Assembly (NCBI GenBank): GCA_964628215.1
Contig: CAZVNF010000153.1
Location: 1-9,262 of the forward strand
DNA: 9,262 nt
Direction: 5' to 3'
Source: CAIVAT01 sp964628215
Lineage (GTDB): Bacteria; Bacteroidota; Bacteroidia; Bacteroidales; FEN-979
The notes beneath the pieces are model-generated. The model made no database searches. It worked only from the letters and a program-made list of their open reading frames with translations, and was not told the origin of the DNA. Position numbers and translations under genes: made by a program. Below, piece by piece: positions 1 through 4,969 of this stretch. The stretch's first letter is position 1. Each line of letters starts with the position of its first letter.

Positions 1-266
1 TAAACCGGGGAGAGGTCTTCCTGTCGGGAACGATGAACGACTACAGGGCCGACAGTCAGAACGTTACCCTCTGTTTTTCCAAACCCCTGCCTCCGGGGTT
101 CGACATGGGCCCCCATGTGATCGTTTCAGCCAACACCCTGCAGGTAATGGCGGGAACAGGGGAAACTGAGGAGTTGCTTAAAAAACTGCTTCATGCCGGA
201 TTGGTGCCTTATCTTGTTACAAGGTCGGGCATCCTGCATGACAAATACATGGAGATGACCCGATGA
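1..266 (+). CDS. ABC transporter ATP-binding protein, C-terminal end (partial)
   Basis: The 3' end of an ORF that is open through the left edge; the reading frame begins at base 3, and 87 codons plus TGA are visible. The Walker A, signature and Walker B motifs lie outside the window, so the assignment rests on context and on the tail. The visible part has a short beta-rich stretch (GEVFLSGTM) and ends in a 'GLVPYLVTRSGILHDKYMEMT' type segment. This matches the C-terminal extension of ABC-2 type ATPases (CcmA/NatA-like), which usually ends in a short helix with a 'LE..YLELT' flavour. The stop codon overlaps the start of the ABC-2 permease by ATGA at 263-266, so the two are translationally coupled and very likely form one transporter. 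The substrate cannot be read from this fragment. Confidence 0.8.
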   Translation, partial: NRGEVFLSGTMNDYRADSQNVTLCFSKPLPPGFDMGPHVIVSANTLQVMAGTGETEELLKKLLHAGLVPYLVTRSGILHDKYMEMTR

Positions 267-1099
267 TGCGACTGATACGATTCGAACTGATTAAAATGAT
301 GCACAGGCCAAGAACCTACCTGTGCATCGGATTAATGATCATCCTCGTTGCCCTGGTTTTCTGGGGCTTGAAAAGCGAAGGCGAAAATGCCCTGAAGTAT
401 GTATTCCAGGCCCTTGACAAAAATTTTATCATCCAGGGTGAAATTTTAAACGGGTATTTTGTTACATTTCTCATTCTCAACACCCTGTGGATCCATGTAC
501 CCATACTGATCGTGATCGTGACCGGCGATTTATTCAGTTCGGAACTGGAATCGGGAACCATCCGGATCGTGCTTACCAGGCCGGTAAGCCGGTATAAACT
601 GGCACTCTCAAAATTCATTGCAGCCCTGGTTTTTGTGATGGTTTTCCTGCTTTTCTGGGGCTTTATCACCCTCTGGCCCGGCCTGTTGCTGTTCGGACAT
701 GGTGATTTGATCGTGTTTTTTAACGGACTGCAGATACTGGGTGAGAAAGAACTTCTGTGGCGGTTTTTATCTGCCTTCGGCTTCGCATTCCTTGGAATGG
801 GCACGTTTGCCATCTTCTCTGTGGCAGTCAGTTTTTTTACCCGCAAATCACTGCTCACGATTTTGATTTCCCTGGGTGTGCTGGTGATCAGTACCCTGCT
901 CCAAACCTTCTCTTCATCGATATTCCCGGGTTGGGAATCCTTCCTGATCACATACCACCTGGCTCAATGGCAGCTGTTCTTTATTACCGACATCGACTGG
1001 CCGGGTATCCAGGTATCTGTACTCTGGCTGATTGGTTTTTCAGGACTTTGCATCGGGGCCTCTTTAATAAGATTTAACCGTATGAAAATCACAGAATGA
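263..1099 (+). CDS. ABC-2 type transporter permease
   Basis: A 278-aa inner-membrane protein with about six hydrophobic segments, near residues 19-35, 65-88, 116-146, 166-190, 196-215 and 250-270. After the second segment comes the hallmark cytoplasmic stretch of ABC-2 permeases at residues 89-117 (DLFSSELESGTIR, then LTRPVSRYKLALSKF). This is the 'E...GT...L..P.SR......K' pattern of the ABC2_membrane families. It should pair with the ATPase encoded immediately upstream to export or flip a substrate. The start chosen is the first of two consecutive ATGs; it makes the ATGA overlap with the ATPase gene. The gene ends in another ATGA overlap (1096-1099) with the LolA-like gene. The substrate is unknown. 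Copper/nitrous-oxide-type (NosY-like) and gliding-type (GldF) exporters share this fold, but nothing here selects one of them. Confidence 0.9.
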   Translation: MMRLIRFELIKMMHRPRTYLCIGLMIILVALVFWGLKSEGENALKYVFQALDKNFIIQGEILNGYFVTFLILNTLWIHVPILIVIVTGDLFSSELESGTIRIVLTRPVSRYKLALSKFIAALVFVMVFLLFWGFITLWPGLLLFGHGDLIVFFNGLQILGEKELLWRFLSAFGFAFLGMGTFAIFSVAVSFFTRKSLLTILISLGVLVISTLLQTFSSSIFPGWESFLITYHLAQWQLFFITDIDWPGIQVSVLWLIGFSGLCIGASLIRFNRMKITE

Positions 1100-1716
1100 A
1101 GTTCACAACTATATTGATCCTTTTACTGCTATTAAGAATTCCGGCGGTTGCACAGCCCGATTTAGCTGAGCAACTGCGCACCCGGTATGCCATAAAAACC
1201 GGATTTGAAGCCGTGGTAATTATCCGGATCGATGTGCCGGGCATTACCGCTTCCCCGAAAACCGTGGAGATTTCCTATTCAAAAGGGAAATCTCCGAAAA
1301 TAAAAGGTGCCGGACTGATTCTGTTGCCAAAAAAGGGATTGGTTGGCCAGTTCAACGAACTGCTTACCACACCGGTTCAGTGGATCCCACTCGGGACCAG
1401 CGGAGATATACAGTCATTCAAACTGGTTTCACTGGACCCTGACTGCGACTGGATTACCGCTGATATAAAGGTAAACACCAAAGAGATCAGGATCGATGAG
1501 ATAAACCTTACCACCCGGGATGCAGGAGCATTTCTGATAACCCATTTTTATGGTAACAGCAAATACCCCGACCGTTCGGAAATAAGTTTTGCCACCGATA
1601 AATTCTCCATTCCCCTGAAATTTCTGGGGAAATCCGATTTCTCAAAGGCCAGGGATTCCGGGGGAAAAGTAACAGGAAAAATTATCCTGGAATTTACCCG
1701 GCTCACTGTTTATTAA
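1096..1716 (+). CDS. Secreted LolA-like protein (putative lipoprotein/lipid carrier fold)
   Basis: A 206-aa exported protein. Residues 1-20 form a clear signal peptide (KFTT, then a run of I/L, then a PAVAQ cleavage site) with no lipobox cysteine, so a soluble periplasmic product is expected. The mature part starts with an amphipathic helix (DLAEQLRTRYA) and continues as alternating beta strands. It includes a 'G.LILLPKKGLVGQF' segment and a late 'DEINLTTRDAGAFLITHFYG' strand pair. Helix plus open beta sheet, with a late 'I..I.L....G....I.F' stretch, is the pattern of LolA/LolB-type carriers and of outer-membrane lipoprotein-sorting proteins common in Bacteroidota. This is a fold-level inference; the classical LolA signature is not clearly visible. 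The 4-base overlap with the permease suggests that it works with that ABC transporter, perhaps receiving or sensing a lipid-like cargo. One cysteine (C117) is present in the mature protein. Confidence 0.6.
   Translation: MKFTTILILLLLLRIPAVAQPDLAEQLRTRYAIKTGFEAVVIIRIDVPGITASPKTVEISYSKGKSPKIKGAGLILLPKKGLVGQFNELLTTPVQWIPLGTSGDIQSFKLVSLDPDCDWITADIKVNTKEIRIDEINLTTRDAGAFLITHFYGNSKYPDRSEISFATDKFSIPLKFLGKSDFSKARDSGGKVTGKIILEFTRLTVY
1266..1295. repeat. Perfect 10-bp inverted repeat inside the LolA-like gene
   Basis: GGAGATTTCC (1266-1275) and GGAAATCTCC (1286-1295) are exact reverse complements separated by a 10-base loop. This can form a stable mRNA stem-loop within the coding sequence, at about codons 57-67. 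There is no T-run after it, so it is not a terminator. It may be chance. Confidence 0.6.
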
Positions 1717-1770
1717 AACGGATTTGCCCGGGATAGTTAACGATCTTAATGATTAATTCCACGGAAGGAC

Positions 1771-1778
1771 TACTTTTG
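1771..1778 (+). promoter_or_regulatory. Bacteroidota -7 promoter box (TACTTTTG) for the eamA-type gene
   Basis: TACTTTTG matches the Bacteroidota sigma-ABfr -7 consensus TAnnTTTG exactly and lies 26 bases before the ATG of the DMT permease. Transcription would start within the next few bases, leaving a leader of roughly 20 nt that is A-rich (AAAATAAAAC) and has no Shine-Dalgarno sequence, as is usual in this phylum. No convincing -33 TTTG is visible at about 20-22 bp upstream. This box marks the beginning of a transcription unit separate from the ABC operon. Confidence 0.5.
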
Positions 1779-1803
1779 CCGAACATTCCAAAAATAAAAC
1801 CCC

Positions 1804-2763
1804 ATGACAATTCCCGTCCGGAAAAAGGCATCACCCGTAATGATTATCATTGCTTTTGCTGCCATATACGTGGTTTGGGGATCCACCTATTTTTTTATCC
1901 AGGTAGCCGTTCAGGATTTCCCTCCCATGATTTTGGGCGCTTTTCGCTTTTTAGCCGCAGGGATCCTGCTAATGGGCTGGTGTTTGATTACCGGTGAGCA
2001 AACCACCTCATGGAAACAGATAAAACCGGCCATCATCAGTGGGTTGATGTTATTATTGGGAGGTACCGGCGCGGTGATCTGGGCGGAAAAATGGCTTCCA
2101 AGTTCCATGGTGGCTGTGCTTATCTCCTCCTCCCCGTTTTGGTTTATCATTCTGGACTTCCCCAAATGGAAGGAAAACTTTACCAGTCGTTCCGTTATTG
2201 CAGGATTGGTTTTCGGGTTTATCGGCGTTGTTCTGATGTTTGGAGAAAAGGTGGCAGAAGCATTGTTTTCTACCTTCAACAAAAATGAAATTATCGGGCT
2301 GATCATTCTCCTGTTCGGAACCATGAGCTGGGCAGGCGGATCGCTTTATTCCAAATACCACTCATCAGGATCCACCACAGTAAGCTCTGCATGGCAGATG
2401 CTGGCTGCAGGAACGGCATTTATACTGGGTAGTTTTATTACCCGGGAATGGAACGGCTTTGAAATGGCAACAGTATCCACAGGTGCATGGTTGTCAGTAC
2501 TGTACCTGGTGTTTTTCGGATCTCTTGCGGCATACAGCGCCTATGTATGGCTTCTGCAGGTCAGAACGGCCGCCCAGGTGAGCACCTATGCCTATGTAAA
2601 CCCTGTTATAGCTGTATTGCTGGGTGTTTTTTTCGCCGGCGAGCACCTCACCCTGCTACAGATAAGCGGTTTGGTGGTGATCCTGGTGAGCGTATTGCTG
2701 ATCAACCTGTCAAAATACAGGAACGAACAAAACAGGGTGAAGAATGAAAAAAACAATCGGTAA
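1804..2763 (+). CDS. EamA/DMT-superfamily permease
   Basis: A 319-aa polytopic inner-membrane protein with ten hydrophobic segments arranged as two EamA repeats, about residues 13-145 and 160-301. Family features are visible in both halves. The first helix has the 'IYVVWGSTYFFIQVA' pattern, followed by 'PP.....RFLAAG' near 40-53. The second repeat ends with 'YAYVNPVIAVLLG.FF.GE' at about 262-280 and a final helix. This is the RhaT/YedA-like drug/metabolite transporter superfamily, whose members export or import amino acids, nucleosides and other small metabolites. The substrate here cannot be inferred. The C-terminal tail is charged (RNEQNRVKNEKNNR) and cytoplasmic. A Bacteroidota promoter box lies just upstream at 1771-1778. 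The last 20 bases overlap the start of the fucosidase gene, so the two are probably cotranscribed. Confidence 0.92.
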   Translation: MTIPVRKKASPVMIIIAFAAIYVVWGSTYFFIQVAVQDFPPMILGAFRFLAAGILLMGWCLITGEQTTSWKQIKPAIISGLMLLLGGTGAVIWAEKWLPSSMVAVLISSSPFWFIILDFPKWKENFTSRSVIAGLVFGFIGVVLMFGEKVAEALFSTFNKNEIIGLIILLFGTMSWAGGSLYSKYHSSGSTTVSSAWQMLAAGTAFILGSFITREWNGFEMATVSTGAWLSVLYLVFFGSLAAYSAYVWLLQVRTAAQVSTYAYVNPVIAVLLGVFFAGEHLTLLQISGLVVILVSVLLINLSKYRNEQNRVKNEKNNR

Positions 2764-4273
2764 CCAAAGTGATGTTATGTGTAAAATACCCAATTCCAGA
2801 ACCTGCAACCAATGGCTGCGCTTCTTTATAATTGGAATGATCTTCCTGATTCTTGCACCGGCCCTGTTATCCCAGGGTGTCCGGCCCAGGTACACCGGCA
2901 ACAATTATGTGACCCTCCGGCCCGGAGAAACTACCGGTCAGATTACTGAAAAAGCCGCCGGGGTGACCCCCTCTTCAAATCAACTTGAATGGCAGAGACT
3001 TGAATTCAATGCCTTTGTCCATTTTGGCATGAACACATTCACAGGCCATGAATGGGGCGAAGGGAACGAAGATCCTGCCCTTTTTAACCCTTCACAGCTG
3101 AATGCCCGCCAGTGGATTCGTACCTTCCGCGATGCCGGGATGAAAATGGTCATCATCACCGCCAAACACCACGATGGGTTCTGCCTCTGGCCTTCGAAAT
3201 ACACGCATCATACGGTTGCCGCAAGTCCCTGGAAAAAGGGGCAGGGCGATGTGGTGGGTGAGGTGGCGGCGGCCTGCAAAGAGTACGGGCTGAAGTTCGG
3301 TTTTTACCTTTCACCCTGGGACAAGCATGAAGCCACCTATGGCGATTCTCTGAAATACAATGACTTTTTCAGGAACCAGCTGCGGGAACTCCTCACCAGG
3401 TACGGGGAAGTATCGGAAGTATGGTTTGATGGAGCCTGCGGCGTGGGCCCTAATGGGAAAAAACAGGTGTACGACTGGAAATCATATTATGCGCTTATCC
3501 GGGAATTGCAGCCCGGGGCGGTCATCGCCATCATGGGGCCGGATGTTCGCTGGGTGGGAACGGAATCGGGATATGGCCGCGATACCGAATGGAGTGTGGT
3601 ACCCGATGTGGTTCAAAACCTCGATTCAGCCGCAGCCTCCATGCAGCAATACCCTGTTGACGGGGCCTTTGTCCCCGGCGACCTCACTGCCACCGACCTG
3701 GGCAGCCGGGATAAATTAATAAATGCACGGGCGCTTGTGTGGTATCCCGCCGAAACCGATGTCTCCATCAGGCCGGGCTGGTTCTTCCATTCATCCGATA
3801 ACCGCCAGGTAAAAACCCCTGAAAAACTGACCGACATCTACTTCAATTCCGTGGGGAAGAATTCGGTGCTTTTGCTGAATGTCCCACCCGACAAGCGCAG
3901 CCTCATTCATAACAACGACATCCGCAGCCTGAAGGGGATGAAAAAAACCCTCGACAAAACCTTCCGGAACAATTTGCTGGCCGGCGCAGCCAGCAAGGTT
4001 TCCAACGCAACGATCGAGTATACTCTTTCAGCTCCGGCAACATTCAATGTGGCGATGGTGCAGGAAGATATCAAAGTCGGACAACGCATCGAGCAATTTC
4101 ATTTTGAGGCATGGGATGGAACACAGTGGAAAACGTTTACAGGTGGCACAACCGTTGGCCATAAACGGCTCCTGCGCTTTCCAGCAGTCACCTCCCAAAA
4201 GATCCGGTTTGTTACCGACGCCTCGAGAGGCGAGCCGGGAATCATGGAAATCGGCTTGTTTAAAATGGATTGA
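2744..4273 (+). CDS. Exported alpha-L-fucosidase, glycoside hydrolase family 29
   Basis: A 509-aa exported glycosidase. Residues 24-44 form the hydrophobic signal segment ending in ALLSQ; there is no lipobox, so the product is probably periplasmic. The GH29 (beta/alpha)8 domain spans about 80-400. Visible motifs are FVHFGMNTFTG.EWG (91-105), AKHHDGFCLWPS (140-151), FGFYLSPWD (185-193) and EVWFDGA (225-231). D229 in WFDGA is the expected nucleophile. The general acid/base is most likely E274 (WVGTESG), because GH29 subfamily B enzymes place it about 43-45 residues after the nucleophile; E282 (DTEW) is the alternative. Residues 405-509 form a C-terminal beta-sandwich that ends the protein. The sequence style suggests the narrow-specificity GH29-B group (alpha-1,3/1,4 fucosyl linkages), but that is inference. 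The start at 2744 overlaps the permease gene by 20 bases. An in-frame ATG at 2777 (M12) would avoid the overlap and still leave a full signal peptide. Confidence 0.93.
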   Translation: MKKTIGNQSDVMCKIPNSRTCNQWLRFFIIGMIFLILAPALLSQGVRPRYTGNNYVTLRPGETTGQITEKAAGVTPSSNQLEWQRLEFNAFVHFGMNTFTGHEWGEGNEDPALFNPSQLNARQWIRTFRDAGMKMVIITAKHHDGFCLWPSKYTHHTVAASPWKKGQGDVVGEVAAACKEYGLKFGFYLSPWDKHEATYGDSLKYNDFFRNQLRELLTRYGEVSEVWFDGACGVGPNGKKQVYDWKSYYALIRELQPGAVIAIMGPDVRWVGTESGYGRDTEWSVVPDVVQNLDSAAASMQQYPVDGAFVPGDLTATDLGSRDKLINARALVWYPAETDVSIRPGWFFHSSDNRQVKTPEKLTDIYFNSVGKNSVLLLNVPPDKRSLIHNNDIRSLKGMKKTLDKTFRNNLLAGAASKVSNATIEYTLSAPATFNVAMVQEDIKVGQRIEQFHFEAWDGTQWKTFTGGTTVGHKRLLRFPAVTSQKIRFVTDASRGEPGIMEIGLFKMD

Positions 4274-4299
4274 AAATTAACTTTTAAAAACCAATTGAC

Positions 4300-4731
4300 A
4301 TGAAAACAAACAGGACGTATTTCATTTTACTTTTTATCGGAGCGCTGTATCTCCTGCCCTCCCCTGTATCAGCCCAGTTTATCACGATCGCACGGAAAAT
4401 AAAAACCATGCACACCGGCCATGCGGATATTGCCACCGTAATCATCGAAGCCGGAACATTCCGTGTTTACCAGGCAGTTACCGATACCCTGACGGCAAAT
4501 CCGAAATTCAGGATCACCTCAAGGAGCAAGGCAGACAATTCAGTGGAATTCAGTATTAAAACCTACACCGTATCCATGAAAGTTGATTCACTTGCAAACA
4601 ACCTGGCTCAGATTACGGTCTCTTCATCCCCTTCCGGCGGGTCAGAGAAATCGGCAACCAATATGGCGGTAGAATCAATTATGGGGGTATGTGAGAAAAT
4701 GGGCATAAAATGCACCGTTGATAAAAAATAA
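4300..4731 (+). CDS. Small secreted DUF3568-like hypothetical protein
   Basis: A 143-aa exported protein with a signal peptide at residues 1-26 (hydrophobic FILLFIGALYLL, cleavage near VSAQ). The mature protein reads as one small alpha/beta domain. A helix (TFRVYQAVTDTLTANPKF) is followed by three strands (RITSRSKADNSVEFSIKTYTV, then SMKVDSLANNLAQITVSSS) and a C-terminal helix (ATNMAVESIMGVCEKMGIKC). 'Helix, polar linker, strands with a K/R-rich I..K....V.V......A.ITV pattern, final helix' resembles the DUF3568/YajQ-like lipoprotein domains seen in many Gram-negatives, but here the lipobox cysteine is absent. The function is unknown. Two cysteines (131 and 138) in the last helix could form a disulfide. 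It follows the fucosidase by 26 bases. TAACTTTT at 4278-4285 is only a near match to a -7 box, so cotranscription with the fucosidase is likely. Confidence 0.7.
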   Translation: MKTNRTYFILLFIGALYLLPSPVSAQFITIARKIKTMHTGHADIATVIIEAGTFRVYQAVTDTLTANPKFRITSRSKADNSVEFSIKTYTVSMKVDSLANNLAQITVSSSPSGGSEKSATNMAVESIMGVCEKMGIKCTVDKK

Positions 4732-4778
4732 ATTTCCTGACCAATAGACTGTAACGATATCATGCCTCTCGCGCTGAA

Positions 4779-4875
4779 ATGAGCAATGAAGAATGAACAA
4801 TGAGCAATATGTGCTCATCCACTTTTGTTCGATCTTTATTGTTCATTGCTCATTCTTCATTGCTCATTGTTCATT
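4779..4875. repeat. Heptamer-built long inverted repeat (31-bp arms)
   Basis: The left arm (4779-4809) and right arm (4837-4867) are reverse complements with two mismatches over 31 bp, around a 27-nt loop. Each arm is made of tandem degenerate heptamers. The left has four units, ATGAGCA, ATGAAGA, ATGAACA and ATGAGCA (4779-4806). The right has five inverted units, TGTTCAT, TGCTCAT, TCTTCAT, TGCTCAT and TGTTCAT (4840-4874). A further inverted copy (TGCTCAT, 4812-4818) sits in the loop and can pair perfectly with the last left unit, giving a competing 7-bp hairpin. The element lies between two convergent genes, where a bidirectional transcript end is needed. The stem is AT-rich, however, and neither side has a T-run, so it is not a typical intrinsic terminator. 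It may be a dispersed intergenic repeat. Confidence 0.85.
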
Positions 4876-4969
4876 AACATTTACCCCCAATTATTATCTT
4901 CATCTTTGTAATCATACATCATTTCAGAAATCCAGTGAAAAGGTAATTTTCAGAACTTAGTATAATCTG

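Noticed and set aside
571..589. Inverted repeat GCTTACC/GGTAAGC inside the permease gene
   Set aside because: Only 7 bp in codons for a conserved family motif (LTRPVSR), so chance and protein constraint explain it.
316..951. 211-aa minus-strand ORF opposite the ABC-2 permease
   Set aside because: Antisense shadow: low-complexity Lys/Arg/Ser-rich product with no domain pattern, while the plus strand encodes a clear membrane protein.
4779..4867. Classical intrinsic terminator for the convergent genes
   Set aside because: The stem is AT-rich with a 27-nt loop and neither strand has a T-run after it; described as a heptamer repeat instead.
4779..4875. CRISPR array
   Set aside because: The units are contiguous 7-mers with no spacers, and there are no cas genes nearby.
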